A program made the translations under genes and the position numbers. Below, piece after piece: positions 1-6,676 of a stretch of 7,157 nt of DNA (the first letter of the stretch is position 1; every line of letters begins with the position of its first letter). Under the pieces are notes generated by a model that saw nothing but the letters and a program-made list of their open reading frames with translations, did no database searches and was not told the DNA's origin. The DNA is from JAGLQQ01 sp043806135. Lineage in GTDB: Bacteria; Omnitrophota; Gorgyraeia; B26-G9. The stretch lies in contig JAZDHG010000089.1 of assembly GCA_043806135.1 (NCBI GenBank), positions 1 to 7,157 on the forward strand, given 5' to 3'.

Positions 1-586
1 ATTCGAGCTGTTCAATGAGATAGACAATCTGGTTGAGATCATCAAGAACTCGCTGTATACAAGCTATACGCAGAAGAGCCTGGACCACAACCTTAAGGTT
101 ATAAGGCTCTCACGCAATCTGTTTGCGACCAAGCTTTTGACTAGGGAGCTGGGGATCATCAAGAAATACCGCACGGATTTTAATACCGTGAAGATGAAGA
201 CCTTTATCGCTCAGCAGGCCAAGAGATTGAAGCTTGATTTGGCATTACCCTCGGATGAGGAGTTAAAAGAGATGGAAAAGACCCTGCCTGATGTAGAGGA
301 TTTCTATCATTATGCATCGCAGCGTAATAATATCCTGGCGACCAATACCATAAACGCCATGGAATCAGAAGGGGAGAACATATCGATACTGATAACCGGC
401 GGATTTCACACAGAGGGGATCACAGATTATTTTGAAGAAAAACGCATAAGCTATGTGGTTGTTGTGCCCAAGATTGAAGAGATAGACGAGGACGACACCA
501 GATATATAAATGCTTTGCAGGGCAGGAAGACGCCCTTTGAGTTACAGCTTGAAAAAGATAAAGAGATTGCAAAACAAAATCAATAA
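1..586 (+). CDS. C-terminal part of an unrecognised protein with a TraB/GumN-like end (5' truncated)
   Basis: The reading frame is open from base 2 to the TAA at 584-586, giving 194 codons with no stop. A TTG at 137 could serve as a start, but the frame continues upstream with the same composition, so I read the gene as cut by the window edge. The visible part is mostly charged and probably helical, with no membrane segment. Near the end, a YASQRNNILATNTINAM helix is followed by ISILITGGFHTEGI and then a YVVVVPKI strand. This order (arginine-asparagine helix, hydrophobic strand, glycine-rich turn with histidine, helix, strand) resembles the terminal part of TraB/GumN/Tiki proteins, whose usual motif is close to GAGH. 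That link is my inference; the family includes metalloprotease-like members. The tail after the last strand is acidic and lysine-rich. Only 23 bases separate its stop from the giant gene and no terminator is visible, so co-transcription is likely. Its codons favour G or C in third position more than the next gene. Certain as coding; function unknown. Confidence 0.85.
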   Translation, partial: FELFNEIDNLVEIIKNSLYTSYTQKSLDHNLKVIRLSRNLFATKLLTRELGIIKKYRTDFNTVKMKTFIAQQAKRLKLDLALPSDEELKEMEKTLPDVEDFYHYASQRNNILATNTINAMESEGENISILITGGFHTEGITDYFEEKRISYVVVVPKIEEIDEDDTRYINALQGRKTPFELQLEKDKEIAKQNQ

Positions 587-597
587 AAAATATTAAC

Positions 598-602
598 AGG
601 AG
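598..602 (+). promoter_or_regulatory. Ribosome binding site of the giant gene
   Basis: AGGAG lies seven bases before the ATG at 610. It fixes that ATG as the start, which also places the charged and hydrophobic signal-like segment at the very N-terminus of the product. Confidence 0.85.
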
Positions 603-609
603 AAAAACG

Positions 610-711
610 ATGGGTATCTTTGGTCAAAGGAAATATAGTGTTGTCGTAAAATCAATAGCGATCTTGCTTGTGCATACGTTTGTAATGACAAGTATGGCGC
701 TGGCATATGCA
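610..711 (+). other. Signal peptide or membrane anchor of the giant protein
   Basis: Residues 1-14 carry R7, K8 and K14. They are followed by a hydrophobic stretch (about 15-34, IAILLVHTFVMTSMALA) and an Ala-Tyr-Ala triplet at 32-34, a good signal peptidase I site before L35. The mature part would begin LGIKADSATLSPR. The charge distribution predicts that everything after the segment lies outside the cytoplasm. That is unexpected for enzymes using UTP and sugar phosphates. An uncleaved membrane anchor is the main alternative. Confidence 0.7.
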
Positions 712-3700
712 CTTGGGATTAAAGCCGATAGTGCTACTCTTTCGCCTAGAATTGATATGGGTGTTACGGCAGTGCAGGCTGGTCTAGATGCAATGTACCG
801 CCAGTCGCTTTCTTCACAGCTTAAAGCGGCAACAGGCCTTGATATTAATCTTACACTTGTTAAAACAAAACTCGAAGAGCATTTGACTAACCAGTTTAAT
901 AGTAAGCAAATGACAGAAGGTCTTTATAAAGATGCTATGGCTAAAACCTATAGAAATCTTGAATTATGGTTAACTGACCCTGATATTGCCCGTCTTGACC
1001 CAGGAGCTCCGTTGGGAATTATTAAGGCTATTCAGAATGAAGAATGGAGCAATTTAGTTGAAGTTTTTCGTGGTGATATCTCCTTTGGTACAGCCGGCAT
1101 CCGCGGTAAATCAAGCCGCAGCGAAGCAGAGCTTTTAGAGCTTAAAGAAAAAGGTCCTTTTGCAAATACTTTAAAGGGTCCGAATAATATGAACCCTTAT
1201 GTAATCCTTGAGAAAACAGCCGGTGTTATCCGCTATATGAAGGAAAACGGGATGAAAAAAGTGGCGATCGGATATGACAGCCGTATTAACGGTGAAAAAC
1301 TTGCTGAAATGATTGCTGAGGCTTTTGTAGGTGCTTCTGCTGAAGGCCATGAATTTCAGATCTTTCTTTTTGATGAAGCAAGCCCGTTCCCGGAATTATC
1401 CTACGGTCTTACCACTAATCCTGTACAGGCAGATATCGGGATTCTTATTTCTGCCAGCCACAACCAGTCTAATTATAATGGTTATAAGCTTACAAATTAC
1501 ACTGGGTCGCAACTTCCTCCAAGCCAGAAGCCTGATGTAGTTAAACATATCAATAAGGTTCGCCCTTCTGAAATCGTATTAAAGCCTATAGCAAGCGCAA
1601 AGGCGGGTAATCTTATATGGCTCGGCGGAGAAAAACCGCTTAAAGGAAAAGATTATAAGGGAGTAGACCTTAGTAAATATTTTATTGATATGCATAAACT
1701 TCATGCCGAACAGGTGAAGAAGTTTGTTATTGATAAGGAACTTGTAAAAAAATACGCACCTGAAGTCAAGATTGGGTTTTCCGCTTTTAACGGCTCAGGA
1801 TATAAAGCGGTTCCTCGCTTATTAAGGGAACTTGGATTCAGTGATCACAAAGTTATCACCAAACTGCAGGATTTAAATGGTATGTTCCCGGCATTTGGTT
1901 GGGGTGAACAACCGGACCCGGGCGATCCTATTTCTGCTGATGTTGCAGTACGTGAATTTATTGCTGAACATGGACAAGAAGCATTCGATCAATTGGACAA
2001 TCTTATGGGGACAGACCCTGACGCTGACCGCATGGGCATGATCGTGCGTGTTCCTGCAGAACAACAGGCACAGTTTGGGAAATACCGTTTACTTTCCGCA
2101 AATGATACATGGACATTGCTAGTATGGTATCGCTTAATGAAGAAAAAAGAATTAGGACAGCTTCAAGATCCGAGCAAGCATTATGTGACATTTACTCATG
2201 TTACTACAGATGCGATTGGTGAAGTTGCGGCTCTTTTTGATGTTGCTGCACGAGGAGAAATGCTCAGCGAAGAGGGTAATGAGGACCGCGGTCAATACTT
2301 GAGCGGAAAGCGCTGCTGGGTTGGGTTTACTTATATTGGTGATTTTGCCAACAAAATGAGAAAAGAAGGTCTTACTAATGAAGCGGGAGCTGAAGAATCT
2401 AATGGGTTTAGTATTTTAGGCGGCCCTAAGGCGGATAATGAGATTTTAGCTCCTGACCAGCATGTTAATGATAAAGATGGAGGATTTGCCGGTTTGCTCA
2501 TGGAAGAAGTTGCCTGCTATGCTAAACAGCAGGGGACAACATTATTTGAGCTTCTGGATGATATTTATTTAAAGATCGGTCATTATGCTTCAGCAAACAA
2601 GCCGCTTCCGCGTGTAGGTTCTTTTGAAGGCGCAGAGGGTATGACAAAAAAAATTCGATTGCTCGAAAAAACGGTTGAGTGGAAGAATGAAGCTAACAGA
2701 AGACAAGAGGCTAAAGAAGCACCTTTTATGCTGGCCGGTATGCCGGTTCTGGGTGCTGTAGAGTTTAAATCAGGCCGCTATGATGCAAGACATATGTGGA
2801 AGGGTTTTCCTGATGAAGGTGTAAGATTTTTCTTCCCAGACGACACGTTAGGGGATAATGATCCGTATTATATGAGTAAAAACTATATTACGATCAGACC
2901 CTCAGGAACTTCTGAAACACTTCGTTTTTATACCCAGATCTTCTCTCAAGTCACAAGAGAAAATATCGCAGAACAAAAACTGCGCAATTACAGGCTTGCA
3001 GAAGCGGCATCATTGCAGGCACAGAAAGAACTTTTAATTGCAACTGCAGATATGGCCGCTGGGATCATTGATTTTGTGCCTATGGTCGAAAAACAGATGG
3101 AAGAATCTGGATTTAAGAAAGACAGGGCGGCTAGGGAGTTTTTAACCCAGGAATCAACGGATGACACGGTTGGGGCAAACCCCAATTATCAGCTTTTAGA
3201 TATAGTTCCTCTTTTAGAAAATATCCAGCCTGCAGACCAGGGAGTTCAGGAGAATGTAATTTTCCACGGAGTTGTTAATGTAAAATCTAACGCTCAAGGG
3301 ACAACAGATGATGGTACGCGTTTAGACAATATGGATGAAACCATCGGAATTTTGTTGTCCAGAGGATTTACTCCTGTAGTTATCGGGCATAACGGAGGGG
3401 CGTCATTTGATAAGAAAAAGGACTTATGGAAAGATAACCGTGAAAATTTAGAGCATGTTTATAAATATTTAATTGCCCATTATCAGGAAAAGGGATGGGA
3501 GGTTGTTTATCATAAGGCATTCGGAATCGGAGAATTTGACGAGTCCGGCAGAGAAATTTTTGATATTACAAGAGATGAAAACGGCAACCCGATAAAGATA
3601 GTAAAAGGCAAGATAAACTTGCTTGAAAACGTGCGGCTTGATAAAGAGCAGGGGACATTAGCAGAGCAAATGGATTTTGCAGACCGCTTGATGAGCCTTG

Positions 3701-6555
3701 CCGGTCCGCGTAAAATTTATGTTGCGGATGATTTTGCCGATATCGGTTCAAAGGGCGCGTCAGTTGAGCTGGCGCCGTTATTTGCTAATGAAGTATATGT
3801 CGGCCCGGCAATGGCCAGAGAATTCAAAGAAGTTAAAACCGTTCTTAAAGGCATCAAAGGATTAGTATTCGGCAGTGGAGAAAAACTTGACGATAAACTA
3901 CCCTTACTTAAGGGATTGCTTAAATCACTGAGTAAGGATGGTTATGCGTTTATGGGCAGCGGTCCAACCAAAGCATTGCTGAACAATCCGGAATTACTTG
4001 CAGAGTTAAGGGTTATTGCTGGTGACAGGCTTCTCCTGGCAGAAGATTTTAGTGATGAAAACGGATTTGATATCGGACCGAATGCTATCGCTACATTCAA
4101 AAAGATACTTGATACTTTTAAAGCCGGAGACATCATCTTAGCTAACGGAACCATGGGTTTTATGGAACATAAAGAGAACGGAAAATTTACCGATAAATAT
4201 ACTGTGGGCAGTGAAGCGGTATTCGGAAAGCTTAAAGAACTTGCGCAGCGCGGCGTAAAAGACGTGATCGTCGGCGGAGACGGCGGTTCTACAGCTGTGC
4301 GTTACGGTTTAGATAAGGAAGAAAATGTTGTTACCTTTACCGGCGGCGGTGTTCCGCTTAAGATTATGGTAAACGAACTTTTATCAGGCGTAAAGGCTCT
4401 GGGAGAAAGGCAGCAGGAATTAAACAGGATGAAAGAGAAAAATGTTGGACAGGCAGTTTCCGGAAAACAGGAAAACGATAATCTTGCAGAGCAACAGAAC
4501 AATCAGTTGATAGAAAAACTAAAGGCCGAAGGTAAACTGCAGGATTATGACGAGCGTTATCTGCGTGCTCTTTATGAGAAAAATAAAGAATTTAGTGCTG
4601 GACTTGCGATTGGTGAAAACTTTACACCCTCTTCAATAATGAGTCCTTCCGAGCGTAGAAGTAAGATGGGTGAGGTAAGCTACAGTTCTATTAATAACAA
4701 AACTTACCGCAACGCGGCAAAAAATGTGATACTTGTCGGAAATCCTATGGATGGCGGTCTTGGAAGCTCTTTTACAAGAGAGATGTATTTGCTTGAAACA
4801 GTTTGGGAACAGATTAAAGATAGGTTTACTAAAGAGGAAAAGAAGAAAATTGAGCAGACAATGAGCGGTGATGAAAAACTTATCCAACAAGTTTGGCAGC
4901 AGGTAAAAGACAGATTTAAAGAAAATGAGCAAGATAAAATCGAACAGGGAATGAAAATAAATAATAAAGCGCTTGCTTTGGCACTTATTAAGCTTGGAGC
5001 CAAGGGAACCGATACATTTTTTGATATCGAGCTGCCGGGTTTTGACTCTAAAGGCAATAGTATTGTTGTAAAAGAGAAAATAAGCGTAACGGAATTAAAG
5101 TATTTGCAGGCATTGGGTGACAAAGATGCTTATGGGGATATTATAATTCAGGAACTTGTCAATGATGAAAGCGAAGTCCCTATGAATCAGTTTCTAGATA
5201 AGACAATATATTTATGGGATAGACTGGATGCAAGAGAAAATGCGAAAAACCGTACTTATCGGGAATATATTGATGAAACTCCAGGTATTAATTTGGGAAG
5301 TGAAATGATCAAACAGGCAAATCTGCCTACGATTGATAAGGTTACCGGTAAATTGACCACAGAACATACAGCCCCTGGCGGACACGGGCAGCTTGGCTCT
5401 ATGGCATTGCAGGATGCTCTTACAGTTGTATTGCCCGAAGGCAAGACTTTAATCCGTGCTCTTTATAACGGTGACGGCCCGAATAACTTTATAACACCGG
5501 AAATAGCAGGATATATGGCAGAAGAAGATATCCCAATTGTAATGATTACGACAGAAAAGACAAGCCTAGACATGAAGGGGGGGATGCTTGGTTTGGAGAC
5601 ATTGTCTAACGGTAAACAAAAAACACAGATAATGGAGAAAGCACAGGCAGAAGAAGCTAAACAGCTTGAGCTTTTTGAAAAAACAGGGTTGCCTAATAGC
5701 GATGTGAAAAAGTATGGAGAAGCAGGTGAACAGTTTTTTAATACTAACATTGCGGCAATAAACTATAGTATACTTGGACCTTTTTTAAAAGCATTATACA
5801 AATATATGGAATCTCAAGGTAAAGCTGATGAGTTCGCCGGGATCGTAACTCCGGATTTGATTCGCAATGAGAAAGAAAAGAATGGAAAGAAATTTATTCA
5901 GCTTGAGGGAGCAATGGCCTCAGCACTACTTAATCTTAATGGTTTTCTGCAAACAACTGATGATGCTGGAATAAAAGCATTACTTAAAGAATATAAGCTA
6001 AAGCAGCTTCTTTATATTGTAAATTTTGACGCTAAAACAAGAAATGAGATTTTTACACCGGTAAAATTTGCTTATGATTTCTGGTTCTATGCATATTCTG
6101 ACCACTTCAAGGTTAATCCGGAGACTTTCAAAGTAGAGAACATACACCCCGGGCATTTACCGGCATTTGATCTAGACAAATATTATACAGATGTTAGCAA
6201 CTGTATCAAGAGTTTCGGACACAGCTCAACTATCGGCCTTGATTCATTGAAAATCAGAGGAAAAGTTAAGATGGTTGATGTTATTCTGAAAGGCAATGTT
6301 GAGGTCATAAGTGAGTATGAAGGTGTTTTTGATCTTAATGAGGTAAAAGGAAAACTTGGATACAGCACAGCAAAACAGCTTTTACTTGAAAATGTGTCAA
6401 TCAAGATTGACAAAAACGGCAACCTTGATGTGACTAGAAAATTTTCAGCTGAGCCGAAACCTGCAAGTTTAAAGGATGTTGATAGAACTATTCAGGAAGT
6501 ACAGGATTATCTGAAGGTCATGCAGGGGGTAAGGGCTGTTTTCCAGGCTATTTAA
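610..6555 (+). CDS. Trifunctional-looking fusion: PGM2-type phosphohexomutase, PGK-like domain, UDPGP-family uridylyltransferase
   Basis: This 1981-residue protein starts at the ATG behind a clear AGGAG. Domains in order: signal-like segment (1-34), helical lead-in (35-95), phosphoglucomutase/phosphomannomutase (about 95-795), helical linker (795-880), PGK-like domain (about 882-1265), charged linker rich in Gln, Glu and Lys (1265-1370), UDP-sugar pyrophosphorylase domain (about 1372-1950), and a short helical tail. The mutase would make glucose-1-phosphate and the last domain would join it to UTP to give UDP-glucose, so two consecutive steps sit in one chain. Their catalytic motifs are largely intact; the PGK-like part is degenerate on its substrate side. 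Each domain is close to the size of its free-standing family, which argues for a real fusion rather than a misread. The frame is continuous with even codon use and no frameshift. The gene probably shares a transcript with the gene before it. Exact substrates (glucose or another hexose) are inferred from family only. Confidence 0.93.
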   Translation: MGIFGQRKYSVVVKSIAILLVHTFVMTSMALAYALGIKADSATLSPRIDMGVTAVQAGLDAMYRQSLSSQLKAATGLDINLTLVKTKLEEHLTNQFNSKQMTEGLYKDAMAKTYRNLELWLTDPDIARLDPGAPLGIIKAIQNEEWSNLVEVFRGDISFGTAGIRGKSSRSEAELLELKEKGPFANTLKGPNNMNPYVILEKTAGVIRYMKENGMKKVAIGYDSRINGEKLAEMIAEAFVGASAEGHEFQIFLFDEASPFPELSYGLTTNPVQADIGILISASHNQSNYNGYKLTNYTGSQLPPSQKPDVVKHINKVRPSEIVLKPIASAKAGNLIWLGGEKPLKGKDYKGVDLSKYFIDMHKLHAEQVKKFVIDKELVKKYAPEVKIGFSAFNGSGYKAVPRLLRELGFSDHKVITKLQDLNGMFPAFGWGEQPDPGDPISADVAVREFIAEHGQEAFDQLDNLMGTDPDADRMGMIVRVPAEQQAQFGKYRLLSANDTWTLLVWYRLMKKKELGQLQDPSKHYVTFTHVTTDAIGEVAALFDVAARGEMLSEEGNEDRGQYLSGKRCWVGFTYIGDFANKMRKEGLTNEAGAEESNGFSILGGPKADNEILAPDQHVNDKDGGFAGLLMEEVACYAKQQGTTLFELLDDIYLKIGHYASANKPLPRVGSFEGAEGMTKKIRLLEKTVEWKNEANRRQEAKEAPFMLAGMPVLGAVEFKSGRYDARHMWKGFPDEGVRFFFPDDTLGDNDPYYMSKNYITIRPSGTSETLRFYTQIFSQVTRENIAEQKLRNYRLAEAASLQAQKELLIATADMAAGIIDFVPMVEKQMEESGFKKDRAAREFLTQESTDDTVGANPNYQLLDIVPLLENIQPADQGVQENVIFHGVVNVKSNAQGTTDDGTRLDNMDETIGILLSRGFTPVVIGHNGGASFDKKKDLWKDNRENLEHVYKYLIAHYQEKGWEVVYHKAFGIGEFDESGREIFDITRDENGNPIKIVKGKINLLENVRLDKEQGTLAEQMDFADRLMSLAGPRKIYVADDFADIGSKGASVELAPLFANEVYVGPAMAREFKEVKTVLKGIKGLVFGSGEKLDDKLPLLKGLLKSLSKDGYAFMGSGPTKALLNNPELLAELRVIAGDRLLLAEDFSDENGFDIGPNAIATFKKILDTFKAGDIILANGTMGFMEHKENGKFTDKYTVGSEAVFGKLKELAQRGVKDVIVGGDGGSTAVRYGLDKEENVVTFTGGGVPLKIMVNELLSGVKALGERQQELNRMKEKNVGQAVSGKQENDNLAEQQNNQLIEKLKAEGKLQDYDERYLRALYEKNKEFSAGLAIGENFTPSSIMSPSERRSKMGEVSYSSINNKTYRNAAKNVILVGNPMDGGLGSSFTREMYLLETVWEQIKDRFTKEEKKKIEQTMSGDEKLIQQVWQQVKDRFKENEQDKIEQGMKINNKALALALIKLGAKGTDTFFDIELPGFDSKGNSIVVKEKISVTELKYLQALGDKDAYGDIIIQELVNDESEVPMNQFLDKTIYLWDRLDARENAKNRTYREYIDETPGINLGSEMIKQANLPTIDKVTGKLTTEHTAPGGHGQLGSMALQDALTVVLPEGKTLIRALYNGDGPNNFITPEIAGYMAEEDIPIVMITTEKTSLDMKGGMLGLETLSNGKQKTQIMEKAQAEEAKQLELFEKTGLPNSDVKKYGEAGEQFFNTNIAAINYSILGPFLKALYKYMESQGKADEFAGIVTPDLIRNEKEKNGKKFIQLEGAMASALLNLNGFLQTTDDAGIKALLKEYKLKQLLYIVNFDAKTRNEIFTPVKFAYDFWFYAYSDHFKVNPETFKVENIHPGHLPAFDLDKYYTDVSNCIKSFGHSSTIGLDSLKIRGKVKMVDVILKGNVEVISEYEGVFDLNEVKGKLGYSTAKQLLLENVSIKIDKNGNLDVTRKFSAEPKPASLKDVDRTIQEVQDYLKVMQGVRAVFQAI
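892..2994 (+). other. Domain 1: PGM2-type alpha-D-phosphohexomutase
   Basis: Residues about 95-795. The opening NLELWL, then SFGTAGIRG (158-166) and KGPNNMNPY, is typical of the PGM2 branch of the superfamily. The active-site loop ISASHN puts the phosphorylated serine at S283. The metal-binding loop is GTDPDADR with D469, D471 and D473. The sugar-binding loop is EESNG (595-599), where EESGG or similar is usual. The phosphate-binding loop is RPSGTSE (763-769). All four functional loops are present in order, so I expect an active enzyme interconverting hexose-6-phosphate and hexose-1-phosphate, or a pentose equivalent as some PGM2 members do. Feeding glucose-1-phosphate to the third domain is the simplest reading. 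Confidence 0.9.
3253..4404 (+). other. Domain 2: divergent phosphoglycerate kinase-like domain
   Basis: Residues about 882-1265 follow the whole PGK fold order. HGVVNVKSN (886-894) stands for RVDFNVP, DDGTR (900-904) for DDTRI, IGHNGG (926-930 region) for SHLGRP, and LLENVR (1004-1009) for the ENVRF motif. YVADDFADIGSKGAS stands for the NDAFGTAHRAHAS region, and GSGEKLDDKL (1088-1097) for GGAKVSDKI. DIGP (1154-1157), NGTMGFME (1179-1186) for NGPMGVFE, GGDGGS (1222-1227) for GGGDT, and TGGG (1244-1247) complete the set. Kept: N890, R904, H927, R1009, K1092 and K1096. Changed at the substrate side: the Asp of RVDFN is V889, the Arg of SHLGRP is G930, and the Arg of AHRAHAS is K1048. Fold assignment is firm by motif order. 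Whether it still makes ATP from 1,3-bisphosphoglycerate is doubtful. Confidence 0.82.
4723..6459 (+). other. Domain 3: UDPGP-family UTP-glucose-1-phosphate uridylyltransferase
   Basis: Residues about 1372-1950. The nucleotide loop GGLGSS (1382-1387) matches GGLGTSMG of eukaryote-type UGPases. APGGHG (1588-1593) matches the PPGHG uridine-binding motif, and YNGDGPNN (around D1622) the SNIDNLG metal site. LDMKGGML (K1656) matches ADVKGGTL, and FFNTN (to N1713) the NTNNLW motif. FTPVKFAYDFWFYAYSD puts a lysine (K1819) where the catalytic lysine of RFLPVKTTSDLL lies. SLKIRGKVKMVDVILKGNVEV (from 1879) is written as a repeated beta-helix-like C-terminal segment, as in UGPases. This is the UGP/USP/UAP1 type, not the short bacterial GalU type. 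The expected reaction is UTP plus glucose-1-phosphate to UDP-glucose plus pyrophosphate; another sugar phosphate is possible. About 70 extra residues lie between GGLGSS and the likely PKS/PKG-loop equivalent (AKG, K1465). Confidence 0.87.
4801..4953 (+). repeat. In-frame tandem duplication inside the UGP domain
   Basis: Two copies of a 21-codon unit begin at 4801 and 4891, exactly 90 bases (30 codons) apart. The protein copies start VWEQIKDRF (residue 1398) and VWQQVKDRF (residue 1428); each ends with an IEQ-x-M stretch. By eye 13 of 21 residues and 43 of 63 bases agree. The nine codons between the copies do not clearly repeat. The segment is amphipathic, charged and probably a helical hairpin, and it lies in the insertion that splits the nucleotide-binding loop region. 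Confidence 0.75.
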
Positions 6556-6610
6556 GACGATTATATAGGAAAAATGGCAGTCTTCAGTTTTTGTCCGTTA
6601 CCCCTTGCAT
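6520..6610 (+). repeat. 13-bp inverted repeat spanning the stop codon of the giant gene
   Basis: ATGCAGGGGGTAA (6520-6532, inside the last codons) can pair with TTACCCCTTGCAT (6598-6610), with a single G-U pair at 6525/6605. The loop is 65 bases and holds a smaller AAGAC (6554-6558) / GTCTT (6580-6584) pair followed by TTTTT at 6588-6592. The right arm ends on the -35 box of the PilZ promoter. It could be a 3' end structure of the long transcript or a site acting on the promoter. The pairing is plain; its role is inferred. Confidence 0.5.
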
Positions 6611-6633
6611 AAACAGTATTTATAGGGTATACT
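6605..6633 (+). promoter_or_regulatory. Sigma70-type promoter for the PilZ gene
   Basis: TTGCAT (6605-6610) and TATACT (6628-6633) are separated by 17 bases, the ideal spacing. The -10 matches TATAAT in five of six positions and the -35 matches TTGACA in its first three. Transcription would start near 6640, leaving a leader of about 37 bases before the ATG at 6677. It suggests the PilZ gene can be transcribed separately from the giant gene. Confidence 0.55.
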
Positions 6634-6676
6634 TACTCAGATTTTTTAAAGCTATTTTATTAGTCCAGGGTTAAAA

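Noticed and set aside
137..139. TTG as the true start of the left gene
   Set aside because: The same frame stays open to the window edge with the same codon bias and protein character, and no clear ribosome binding site precedes the TTG.
1331..1540. Plus-strand open frame of 69 codons inside the mutase domain
   Set aside because: It is an alternative frame of a strongly conserved domain that includes the catalytic serine loop, so the main frame is the real one.
4633..5123. Overlapping minus-strand open frames of 99 and 139 codons opposite the UGP domain
   Set aside because: They lie wholly inside the plus-strand gene, show no recognisable domain and have low-complexity Ser/Phe/Leu-rich products typical of antisense shadows of Lys/Glu-rich coding sequence. 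No ribosome binding site of note was seen.
610..6555. Assembly chimera or misjoined genes as the source of the fusion
   Set aside because: The frame is uninterrupted through both charged linkers, codon use is even, and no start with a ribosome binding site was noticed at the domain borders. I cannot check read support, so this stays a residual doubt.
6554..6592. Rho-independent terminator after the giant gene
   Set aside because: The AAGAC/GTCTT stem is only five pairs with a 21-base loop, and the T-run is short and three bases away. Too weak to call as a terminator.
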